Below, piece by piece: positions 17,365 to 24,367 of a DNA stretch of 64,000 nt. Numbering within the stretch: the first letter of the stretch is position 1; every line of letters starts with the position of its first letter. The DNA comes from Cellvibrio sp. OA-2007 (lineage in GTDB: Bacteria > Pseudomonadota > Gammaproteobacteria > Pseudomonadales > Cellvibrionaceae): contig NZ_BBUL01000020.1 of the NCBI RefSeq assembly GCF_000953825.1, positions 310,001-374,000 on the forward strand, written 5' to 3'. The position numbers and the translations under genes are program-made. The notes under the pieces are model-generated. The model ran no database searches and was not told where the DNA came from. It saw nothing but the letters and a program-made list of their open reading frames with translations.

Positions 17365-18126
17365 TTACGCGCGAGCGGGTTTGATGCCGGTATATTCGCT
17401 GAAAATGCTCAGCACTACGGCGCGTTTGCTCTGCTCCAAACCCGTCGATTTTAGGGCTTCGACGATTGTCGCGGGCGGCACACATTGTTCGATGGTATCC
17501 CAGTAGTAGCGCATCAACACTTTGCTGTCGGCGCTGCGGCGGAAAATCTTGGCCAAATTGGGGATCACAATTTTGAGGTAGAACTTTAAAAATGCGGTGG
17601 CAATTTTGCCTTCGGGGCGAGTAATTTCCAGCAGCAGGATTTTGCCGCCCGGCTTAAGTACACGCTGGTATTCGGCAAACGCGGCGCCCAAGTCGGCAAC
17701 ATGGCGCAGGGCGAAACCCATGGTGAGGTAGTCGAAGGTGTCATCGGGGAAGGGCAATGCTTCGCCCAGACCCATAGAGGTGTGCTCAACGCCCAGTTTA
17801 ACGGCTTGGGTCAACATGCCCTTGCTTGGGTCAAGCGCGACCACCAAGCCCTCTTCGCCGACGATTTGCTGCGCCAGCCAGGAGACCACGCCGGTGCCGG
17901 CGCCTACATCCAATACTTTGTCGCCCGCTTTAATGCCAGCGCGCAACAATGCTTGGCGGCGATACATGCGGCCTGAGCCAAAACTCATGACATCAGTGAT
18001 CCAGTCGTAGTGCTCCGCTGATGAGTCAAACATCTCATCAACACGGGTGCGCCGGTCTTCGGCTTTGCCGTAATAGTCCGGCAGTACCGGGTGTGGAGCT
18101 AAACGATTCTGTTCATTGTTGGTCAT
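17365..18126 (-). CDS. UbiE/COQ5-like SAM-dependent methyltransferase
   Basis: A 253-residue class I methyltransferase. Motif I is VLDVGAGTGVVSWLA (about residue 70), an acidic residue ends the second strand in VVALDPSKGM, and the UbiE-like block reads FDYLTMGFALRHVADL. It is not the housekeeping ubiquinone gene by context, since it heads the leftward pigment operon. It may methylate the aryl head group or a polyene carbon. The start ATG at 18126 has a weak ribosome site (GGGA). The intergenic region to 18342 carries promoters for both directions. Confidence 0.85.
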   Translation of the reverse strand: MTNNEQNRLAPHPVLPDYYGKAEDRRTRVDEMFDSSAEHYDWITDVMSFGSGRMYRRQALLRAGIKAGDKVLDVGAGTGVVSWLAQQIVGEEGLVVALDPSKGMLTQAVKLGVEHTSMGLGEALPFPDDTFDYLTMGFALRHVADLGAAFAEYQRVLKPGGKILLLEITRPEGKIATAFLKFYLKIVIPNLAKIFRRSADSKVLMRYYWDTIEQCVPPATIVEALKSTGLEQSKRAVVLSIFSEYTGIKPARA

Positions 18127-18156
18127 GATTTTGGAGTCCCTAAAAAATAAGCGCGT

Positions 18157-18185
18157 ACTTTACGGGAGCCTTGGCAGAGGCGCAA
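18157..18185 (-). promoter_or_regulatory. Possible promoter of the leftward pigment operon
   Basis: On the minus strand a TTGCGC-like -35 box (18180-18185) and a TAAAGT-like -10 box (18157-18162) are 17 bases apart, 31 bases before the methyltransferase start. Each box matches the sigma-70 consensus at four of six positions, so this is only a candidate. Confidence 0.3.
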
Positions 18186-18267
18186 GGCGGCGTTACTTTT
18201 GGTAAACCAGCAGAAATTTGCAGGCAACAATCGGGAAAGCACGTGGATTGATGCGAACTTTTCCTCC

Positions 18268-18273
18268 TATAAT
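18268..18273 (+). promoter_or_regulatory. Possible -10 box for the rightward chorismatase gene
   Basis: A perfect TATAAT lies 70 bases before the chorismatase ATG in the divergent intergenic region. No good -35 box stands 17 bases upstream (GGATTG is the best there), so an activator or a weak promoter is possible. Confidence 0.4.
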
Positions 18274-18342
18274 CCGCGCCTATTGAATTGGGTAGATGTA
18301 AAACCTGCAGGCGATGCAGCTGGATTTAAGAGTGATAAGTAA

Positions 18343-19347
18343 ATGGATATGGTGGTAAACCCGGTGGCGCTGAAATGCGGCTATTACAATTCTCTTGCTG
18401 AGCAGGCTGCTTCTAGCACGCCTCTGGCGAATTTTCGGCTGGATGCCCGCTGCGCAAATAACAAGGGTAGCGAGAGCCTGAGTACCGGGCTGTTGCCGCT
18501 GGACGGCAGTATTCTGGGCGAAGTATTTGCGGTAGACGCTTCACCGGTCACCCGTGGTTATGGTGCACACAGCTACTGGGCGGAGACCGATCAGTATTTG
18601 CTGTTGGCGCTCTGGGCCGATGAACAGGATGCGGCGGGTTTGGCTGCTACCACCGAGCGGCTCTACCGCGAATTGCTGGAGCAAACCCGGGTGCGCGCTT
18701 ATCCACATTTGGTGCGGGTGTGGAATTATTTTGCCGATATCAATGGTGAAGAGCAGGGTCTGGAGCGCTATCGCCAATTTTGTTTGGGCCGCTTTGACGC
18801 GTTTGCCGCTGCCGAAATCGCCGAAAACCAATTTCCTTCAGCCTGCGCCCTCGGTCATCGCGGCGGCGATTTATTGATTTACGCGCTCGCCAGTAAAACC
18901 GCTCCCCATCATTTTGAAAATCCACGTCAGGCGAGTGCCTATCACTATCCCGCTGAATATGGCCCGCGCAGTCCATCGTTTGCGCGCGCCAGTTTGCTGT
19001 CTCTGCCAGGGCAAGCGCCCAAACTGTTTGTCTCTGGCACTGCCAGTGTGGTCGGGTTTGTCACCTTGCACCCCTATCAATTGACGGAACAGATTACGGT
19101 CACACTGGAGAATCTGGATTTGTTGTTGGCGCATGTTGCGCAGCAATACGCGAACAAAGCAGGGAATTTGCCGCAATTAGTGGCCGAAGTGCTGAAGGTC
19201 TATGTGCGCAATGCCGGCGATCTGGCGGAGATCAAACAGCGGATTGAACAGGCTTATCCGCAGGTGCCGGTAGTCTATGTGGCAGCGGATATTTGCCGCG
19301 CCGACCTACTTCTGGAGATAGATGGAATATGGAATCTCTCAGCCTGA
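18343..19347 (+). CDS. Chorismatase (FkbO/Hyg5/XanB2 family), hydroxybenzoate starter synthesis
   Basis: A 334-residue protein of the family long labelled pteridine-dependent deoxygenase and now known as chorismatases. Family hallmarks are RAYPHLVRVWNYFADIN (about residue 113), the arch FVSGTASVVG (about 225) and the C-terminal DICRADLLLEIDG with the expected catalytic Glu. XanB2 of Xanthomonas, in this family, makes 3- and 4-hydroxybenzoate from chorismate for xanthomonadin and ubiquinone. The product here cannot be predicted reliably from sequence. Its place at the head of the rightward side of the pigment cluster argues that it supplies the aryl starter. The next gene overlaps its end by 19 bases. 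Confidence 0.9.
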   Translation: MDMVVNPVALKCGYYNSLAEQAASSTPLANFRLDARCANNKGSESLSTGLLPLDGSILGEVFAVDASPVTRGYGAHSYWAETDQYLLLALWADEQDAAGLAATTERLYRELLEQTRVRAYPHLVRVWNYFADINGEEQGLERYRQFCLGRFDAFAAAEIAENQFPSACALGHRGGDLLIYALASKTAPHHFENPRQASAYHYPAEYGPRSPSFARASLLSLPGQAPKLFVSGTASVVGFVTLHPYQLTEQITVTLENLDLLLAHVAQQYANKAGNLPQLVAEVLKVYVRNAGDLAEIKQRIEQAYPQVPVVYVAADICRADLLLEIDGIWNLSA

Positions 19348-20132
19348 GCACTCCCCTTAGCTGGTGGCGGCGGTTGCGTTTGTCGCGTGCTTGGCGTGTG
19401 CCCGCGACCGGCATAGGTTTTGCGCTGTTTGGTCTCGGAGGGGTGGTGTTATCGCTCAGTGTGTTTCCGGTGCTGTATTTTATGCCGGTGAACAAGATGC
19501 GCCGCGCGCGCGCGACCCGGCGTGTTATCGCCTTGGTCTTTCGCAATTATGTGCGGGTATTGCGTGCCTTGGGGCTGTTCAGTTATGAGTTTCACCGGGT
19601 TGAGCAGTTGCATCGCCCAGGGCAGTTAATTATTGCCAATCACCCTTCATTATTGGATGTGGTGTTTTTGATGGGGCTGACCGATGCCAGCTGTGTGGTG
19701 AAAGCCAGCTTATGGCGCAACCCGTTTACCGCTATGGCGGTGCGTGCGGCGAATTATGTGAGTAATAGCGATCCTGATTTGTATAACCGCTGTGTGGATA
19801 CCTTTAAGGCCGGTCATTCATTGATTATCTTTCCGGAGGGGACGCGCACCAAACCTGGCCAACCTTTAGTGTTTCATCGCGGGCCATCCAATTTGGCACT
19901 GAGTGCAGGAATGGCGATGACGCCAGTAGTGATTCGCTGTGAGCCGGCGACTCTGTTAAAAAATCAGCAGTGGTATGAGATCAGCGCCCAGCCGCCGCAT
20001 TACACCATCAGTGTCTTACCCGATGTCGCCACCGCACCCTATATGGCCGATGGGCAGATGCAGAGCATGGCCGCGCGTCAGTTAACCCGCGATTTGATCG
20101 AGCTATTCACCCGGCAGTTGCAATCAAGCTAG
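19329..20132 (+). CDS. PlsC-type 1-acylglycerol-3-phosphate acyltransferase-like protein
   Basis: A 267-residue membrane-associated acyltransferase. It has a hydrophobic N-terminal segment (GIGFALFGLGGVVLSLSVFPVL), the HX4D motif in NHPSLLDVV, and the second motif FPEGTR. The start at 19329 follows GGAG at good spacing within the end of the chorismatase gene. It is distinct from the LpxL-like acyltransferase on the opposite strand, so the cluster has two different acyltransferase types. It presumably helps link the pigment to a lipid. Its 3' end lies in a 26-base tandem repeat (20108-20159). Confidence 0.87.
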   Translation: MESLSLSTPLSWWRRLRLSRAWRVPATGIGFALFGLGGVVLSLSVFPVLYFMPVNKMRRARATRRVIALVFRNYVRVLRALGLFSYEFHRVEQLHRPGQLIIANHPSLLDVVFLMGLTDASCVVKASLWRNPFTAMAVRAANYVSNSDPDLYNRCVDTFKAGHSLIIFPEGTRTKPGQPLVFHRGPSNLALSAGMAMTPVVIRCEPATLLKNQQWYEISAQPPHYTISVLPDVATAPYMADGQMQSMAARQLTRDLIELFTRQLQSS

Positions 20133-20159
20133 TCACCCGGCAGTTGCAGCCAAGCTAAT
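20108..20159. repeat. Tandem 26-base imperfect repeat at a convergent gene junction
   Basis: Two adjacent copies (20108-20133 and 20134-20159), each beginning CACCCGGCAGTTGCA and ending AAGCTA plus two bases, differ at three positions. The first copy includes the stop codon of the acyltransferase and the second reaches the stop codon of the convergent membrane-protein gene. Confidence 0.8.
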
Positions 20160-20719
20160 TACGCAGCAGTTGCCGGTGCGCTGAGCAGTTTTTTGTCCAG
20201 TTGCAGCAGCAGGCTGCGCATTGAAAACAGAAAAATAAACGGCAGCCACTCACCGAATAATTTATTGCCGATAAAACTCGCCGCTGCTGCCGTCGCCAGC
20301 ACTCCGGCAAACAGTAATAAAAATGATCCGCCGCGGATCGAAAAATAACCCGCAGATCTGACCCCCAAAAATCCATGAGGGCTGGCCCAGCTGGCGATCA
20401 ATCCCGCCAGTAAAATCCAGCCGAGCATCGCCACTGCACCCAACTCGCCATAGTGGTCATTAAGCCAATCCCAACCGCTTAATAAGCCCGCCAAACCGCT
20501 GCAAAAATACAGGGTGATACCGACAAAGAGACGATTGAGGATTAAGCCGCGCCAGCGCATATAGGCCATCGCCCCCAAGCCAGCCGCGCTGGCCAACAGA
20601 TAAGGCAGCAGCCAATCTGCGCGGGTATGCATATCGGTGAGGTGGATATAGAGCAGAAAAAACGTCAGGGATAAGGATTCTATACTCGGGTCGAGAATGC
20701 GTTTTATAGGGTTTTTCAT
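20159..20719 (-). CDS. Unknown multi-spanning membrane protein inside the pigment cluster
   Basis: A 186-residue hydrophobic protein, not recognised. It has about five to six predicted helices, for example SLTFFLLYIHLTD, YLLASAAGLGAMAYM, AVAMLGWILLAGLIASWA and FLLLFAGVLATAAAASFIG. The ATG at 20719 (MKNPIKRILDPSIESLS) is preferred over an upstream in-frame start because it begins just before the first helix. It is the only gene of opposite strand inside the rightward half, convergent with the PlsC-like gene and divergent from the methyltransferase gene. Link to pigment export or an unrelated insertion are both possible. Confidence 0.7.
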   Translation of the reverse strand: MKNPIKRILDPSIESLSLTFFLLYIHLTDMHTRADWLLPYLLASAAGLGAMAYMRWRGLILNRLFVGITLYFCSGLAGLLSGWDWLNDHYGELGAVAMLGWILLAGLIASWASPHGFLGVRSAGYFSIRGGSFLLLFAGVLATAAAASFIGNKLFGEWLPFIFLFSMRSLLLQLDKKLLSAPATAA

Positions 20720-20861
20720 CGGAAGTCGCCGGTGTTTTTGGTGCAAAACCCTAGGGTTTTCTTCGGTAGTCAGAATAATCGTCAATAGATTATCATGCCG
20801 CCACACGGAGCCTTAGCGCCTTTTTCTAGCATTGATAGTTTATCCGAGCCGTCCCAGATCT

Positions 20862-21587
20862 ATGTCCACCACCAACCCAGCCGCCACAAGACCTAACCAA
20901 AAAACTGTCTGGGTGCGTGAAACCCGTTTCGGGCGTTGGTTTTTAAGCACCCACACCTGGTATCGCTATGTGTTGTCCCAGGCGATTGTCGATTTTAAGG
21001 CGCTACTGGGCGAGCGGTTGCCAGCGCAGGCGCGGATTTTGGATGCAGGTTGTGGGCAGGGTTTGGCGTTTGGTTTGCTGGCACAGCACTTTCAGCCAGC
21101 GGCAATTACCGGTATCGATATAGACGCAGAGCAGGTAAAAAAAGCCGTTAATGCGGCCAGCCAATTGGCAATTCCCTGCACCGCCCAGCACACCAATGCC
21201 AGCGCGCCGACCTTGGCGGCGGAATCCTTCGACATTATCCTGTGCCACCAGCTGTTGCATCACACCAGCCAACAGCAGGAAACCCTGCAAGAGTTTTATC
21301 GCCTGCTGCGTCCGGGTGGAATTTTGCTGGTGGGTGAATCCTGCCGCTCGTTTATCAATTCCGTGCCGGTGCGCCTGTTGTTTCGTCACCCGCAGATGGC
21401 ACAAAAGGATGCGCAGGGTTATATCGACCTGGTGCGCAGCAACGGTTTTGTGTTCGGCGAGCAGGATGTTCAAACCTCGCGCCCCTGGTGGTCGCGCCGC
21501 TGTTTGGGTATGGCGCAAAAAATTGGTATTGGTCTGCACAATACCGAACCTACCGAAATCCTGATTGTCGCCAGCAAGCCCCACTAA
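20862..21587 (+). CDS. SAM-dependent methyltransferase (class I)
   Basis: A 241-residue methyltransferase with motif I ILDAGCGQGLAFGLLA, the acidic residue in ITGIDIDAEQV, and the post-motif block FDIILCHQLLHHTS, followed by YRLLRPGGILLVGES. It is unlike the UbiE-type enzyme of the leftward operon, so the cluster encodes two separate methyltransferases. The ATG at 20862 (MSTTNPAAT) gives the expected length. It heads the long rightward run and is followed by 155 bases before the ACP gene. The target is unknown; aryl ring or carboxyl methylation is inferred from context. Confidence 0.85.
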   Translation: MSTTNPAATRPNQKTVWVRETRFGRWFLSTHTWYRYVLSQAIVDFKALLGERLPAQARILDAGCGQGLAFGLLAQHFQPAAITGIDIDAEQVKKAVNAASQLAIPCTAQHTNASAPTLAAESFDIILCHQLLHHTSQQQETLQEFYRLLRPGGILLVGESCRSFINSVPVRLLFRHPQMAQKDAQGYIDLVRSNGFVFGEQDVQTSRPWWSRRCLGMAQKIGIGLHNTEPTEILIVASKPH

Positions 21588-21742
21588 CATGTTTAGCCTC
21601 CAGCTTCTGTGGAGCGGTTGGGCATTCGGCAGCGCTTCTGGTAGACTGCCCGCCTTGTTTTGGAGGGGAACAAGGCAACCGCTTTTGCCAGCATCTGTTA
21701 CGCCAGCAAGGGTTTCAGCAGAATAAATATCGAGATGTCGCT

Positions 21743-22030
21743 ATGTACAGCAAAGAAAAAATATACGGATTTTTACAAGAAACACTGGTTTCCCTATTTG
21801 AAATAGCGCCCGATGCTATTACCCCCGATGCCAATCTTTACGAAGACTTGGATATCGATAGCATTGACGCCGTAGACCTCACCGTAAAATTGAAGGAATT
21901 TACCGGCCGCCGTATCCAGCCGAGCGACTTTAAACAAGTTCGCACCGTGCAAGACGTGGTTGATGCGGTGTTCGACCTGCTCAATCGCCCAGAAGAGGCC
22001 GAAGCCCTCACCGAAGCGAGCGAGACCTAA
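21743..22030 (+). CDS. Acyl carrier protein (pigment ACP 2)
   Basis: A 95-residue ACP with the attachment Ser in DLDIDSIDAVDL (about residue 40). It begins MYSKEKIYGFLQETLVS and is acidic, with a long C-terminal tail (NRPEEAEALTEASET). An in-frame upstream extension to 21488 is not supported, because it would run back into the methyltransferase gene. It precedes the dehydratase by two bases, so translation is probably coupled. Two ACPs are the rule in aryl-polyene systems, in which one may carry the starter and the other the elongating chain. Confidence 0.93.
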   Translation: MYSKEKIYGFLQETLVSLFEIAPDAITPDANLYEDLDIDSIDAVDLTVKLKEFTGRRIQPSDFKQVRTVQDVVDAVFDLLNRPEEAEALTEASET

Positions 22031-22032
22031 CC

Positions 22033-22449
22033 GTGGTCGCCAATACACCGATTGCGGTGGCGCGGCGGCCAGAGTTGATCGATGTCAAAGTGGCGCAGGG
22101 GCATGTCGATGCGCAGCTTCTGGTAACGCCCGAGCTGGCCGGTTTTGCCGGTCACTTCCCCGATTTCCCTATACTGCCCGGTGTTGTCCAGCTCGACTGG
22201 GCGGTGCACTATGCGCAGGAGTTTCTACAGCTCCAAGAACCGGTGATGCGCGTCGAGCGGTTAAAGTTCACCTGCCCCATCAGCCCCAATACACCGCTCC
22301 AACTCAGCCTGATTTATGACGCGGGTAAAAACTCGGTCGATTTCCGTTTTTATCGCACATTTGATGCTGTGCATAACGATGCTGGCGTGCGGGAGCTGCT
22401 GTTTTCCCAAGGTCGCTTGATTTATCCCGCGGAGCTTGTGCGCGAATGA
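22033..22449 (+). CDS. FabZ-like hotdog dehydratase
   Basis: A 138-residue hotdog protein with the motif AGHFPDFPILPGVVQLDW, His at about 41. It begins with GTG two bases after the ACP stop, with no strong ribosome site, suggesting re-initiation. It resembles ApeI-type dehydratases and is the second such gene in the cluster (the other is at 14717-15025). It probably removes water from 3-hydroxyacyl intermediates on ACP. Its stop overlaps the next gene's start (ATGA). Confidence 0.85.
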   Translation: MVANTPIAVARRPELIDVKVAQGHVDAQLLVTPELAGFAGHFPDFPILPGVVQLDWAVHYAQEFLQLQEPVMRVERLKFTCPISPNTPLQLSLIYDAGKNSVDFRFYRTFDAVHNDAGVRELLFSQGRLIYPAELVRE

Positions 22450-23213
22450 ACCCATCCCCCGGCGAACTGGATTTCAAACCCTGCGTGGTAATCCCGGTCT
22501 TTAATCATCCGCATAAAATTGCCGCCGTGGTCGCCCGTTTGCGCGACTATCATTTGCCCGTGCTGCTGGTGGATGATGGCAGTGAAGCAGGTTGTGCGCA
22601 GTTGTTGGATCAGCTTGCCGCGCACAATACCGATGTGCACTTGTTGCGCCTGCCGCACAATGCAGGCAAAGGCGCGGCGGTGTGCAAGGGCTTTGCACTG
22701 GCGCAGCGTCAGGGTTTTACCCATGCATTGCAAGTCGATGCCGATGGCCAGCACGATTTGGATGATGTGCCAAAATTTCTCGCCTGCGCCCAACAACACC
22801 CCCTCGCAGTTATTAGTGGCTGGCGCAGTTACGAGGCCATGCCGCGCTCGCGTCGTAGTGGGCGCAAACTGACTGACTTTTGGGTGTGTGTGAATACCTT
22901 GTCGCGCAGCATTAAAGATTCCATGTGCGGCTATCGCCTCTATCCGCTGGTGCCCACCATGGAATTACTGGCGCGCAAAAAAATCGGCGCGCGCATGGAT
23001 TTTGATACCGATATTCTGGTGCGTTTGTATTGGCAGGGGTTAGCAGTGGAAAATATCCCCACGGATATTTTGTATCAGGATGATATGCCCTCGCACTTCG
23101 ATGTCATCAAAGACAATGTGCGCATCAGCTGGATGCACACCCGTTTATTTTTCGGCATGTTGCCGCGCATCCCCGTATTATTGCACCGTCATTTTTCTAC
23201 GCATCAGCGTTAA
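22446..23213 (+). CDS. Family 2 glycosyltransferase
   Basis: A 255-residue GT-A fold glycosyltransferase without a membrane anchor. The N-terminal block is CVVIPVFNHPHKIAAVV, followed by VLLVDDGSEAG and the metal-binding segment VDADGQHDLDD. The C-terminal part has MDFDTDILVRLYWQGL. It is similar to polyprenol-phosphate or aryl-polyene cluster glycosyltransferases (ApeJ-like as I recall). It may add sugar to the pigment or its lipid anchor. It overlaps the dehydratase upstream by four bases and the thioesterase follows after 19 bases. Confidence 0.88.
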   Translation: MNPSPGELDFKPCVVIPVFNHPHKIAAVVARLRDYHLPVLLVDDGSEAGCAQLLDQLAAHNTDVHLLRLPHNAGKGAAVCKGFALAQRQGFTHALQVDADGQHDLDDVPKFLACAQQHPLAVISGWRSYEAMPRSRRSGRKLTDFWVCVNTLSRSIKDSMCGYRLYPLVPTMELLARKKIGARMDFDTDILVRLYWQGLAVENIPTDILYQDDMPSHFDVIKDNVRISWMHTRLFFGMLPRIPVLLHRHFSTHQR

Positions 23214-23232
23214 ACCGCCGGATTTTTTTGTT

Positions 23233-23655
23233 ATGTACACAACCACAACCGATATTCTGGTGCCGTTTCACGATGTGGACTCCATGCATGTCGCCTGGCA
23301 CGGACACTATGTGAAATATTTGGAAGTGGCGCGCTGTGAGTTTTTGGATTCGTTTGATTATGGTTATCAGGCGATGCGCGATTCCGGTTATGCCTGGCCA
23401 GTTATTGATATGCGCATTAAATACATCAAGCCGCTGCATTTTGGTCAGCGGGTGCGGGTGCAGTGTTCACTGCGCGAGTGGGAATATCGCTTGAAAGTAG
23501 ATTATGTGATTAGCGATGTAAAAACCGGTGAGCGCTTGACCAAAGGCTATACCATTCAGGTTGCCGTCGACATGGCCAAAAATGAGATGTGTTTTGAATC
23601 GCCAGCGATTTTGCATCAATTGCTAACCGCTAAATGCGGCCCATTGCCAGGTTAA
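23233..23655 (+). CDS. 4-hydroxybenzoyl-CoA thioesterase-like hotdog protein
   Basis: A 140-residue acyl-thioesterase of the YbgC type. The characteristic stretch is VPFHDVDSMHVAWHGHYVKY, with LEVARCEFLDSF after it. The ATG at 23233 fits the family start. In aryl-polyene clusters the homologue (ApeK-like as I recall) may free stalled or finished chains from the ACP. It precedes the LolA-like gene by three bases, inside a tight run from 21743 to 29786. Confidence 0.88.
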   Translation: MYTTTTDILVPFHDVDSMHVAWHGHYVKYLEVARCEFLDSFDYGYQAMRDSGYAWPVIDMRIKYIKPLHFGQRVRVQCSLREWEYRLKVDYVISDVKTGERLTKGYTIQVAVDMAKNEMCFESPAILHQLLTAKCGPLPG

Positions 23656-23658
23656 TCT

Positions 23659-24327
23659 ATGAATAAATTGATTGTTTTTATTCGGTCACTGCTGTTGGGT
23701 GTTGGTCTGTTATTGGCTTGCACCGCACAGGCAAATACCCAGGCGCAAATTGATCAGGTGGTAAAACGCCTCAGCGACATTGCGGTGGTGCAGGGTGGTT
23801 TTAATCAGCAAAAAAAATTGCAGGGGTTAGCTTACCCACTGAATGCGCAGGGGCAGTTTATTTTCTGGCGCGGGCAGGGTTTGTATATCGCCAATGAAAA
23901 ACCATTTTTTAGTGCGATGACCATTACTGGCGGCGATATTATTAACTGGCAAAAAAATGGCACAGGCAGCATTGCCAGCGAACAATCTGGCTTGATCCAG
24001 CGCGAAATTAATAAAACCTTGCTCGCTTTTTTGAGTGCCGACATAGCGCTGATTCAACAGCGTTTTATTGCCGATTGGATTTTTGAGCAGGAGCAGTGGC
24101 AATTAACCCTAACGCCGCGACTCGATCTGATTAAAAAAAATATGCGCAACGCGGTGATGAATGGCGATCAATTTTTGCAGAAATTGGTAGTGACTGCGGC
24201 CAATGGCGATGAGACAACTATTGAATTTCATTCACAAATTGAAAGCGCCGCTCCCAGCGCAGCGCAGTGCCAATGGTTTTATCTGCAACCACAACAACCC
24301 TGTGCCAGTTTTGCATCGGCGCCGTAA
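23659..24327 (+). CDS. LolA-like periplasmic carrier of the pigment export set
   Basis: A 222-residue protein with a signal peptide (about 1-25, cut after AQA) and a mature part resembling the outer-membrane lipoprotein carrier LolA, with the strand GQFIFWRGQGLYIANEKPF. Aryl-polyene clusters regularly encode such a protein (ApeL-like as I recall) next to an MMPL exporter and a lipoprotein. It is therefore expected to shuttle the hydrophobic pigment or its lipid conjugate across the periplasm. It is diverged from the housekeeping LolA and is unlikely to replace it. Confidence 0.8.
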   Translation: MNKLIVFIRSLLLGVGLLLACTAQANTQAQIDQVVKRLSDIAVVQGGFNQQKKLQGLAYPLNAQGQFIFWRGQGLYIANEKPFFSAMTITGGDIINWQKNGTGSIASEQSGLIQREINKTLLAFLSADIALIQQRFIADWIFEQEQWQLTLTPRLDLIKKNMRNAVMNGDQFLQKLVVTAANGDETTIEFHSQIESAAPSAAQCQWFYLQPQQPCASFASAP

Positions 24328-24367
24328 TTTTTAGTTTCCTTTTTTCTACCTGGCGTGCCTGTCACTG

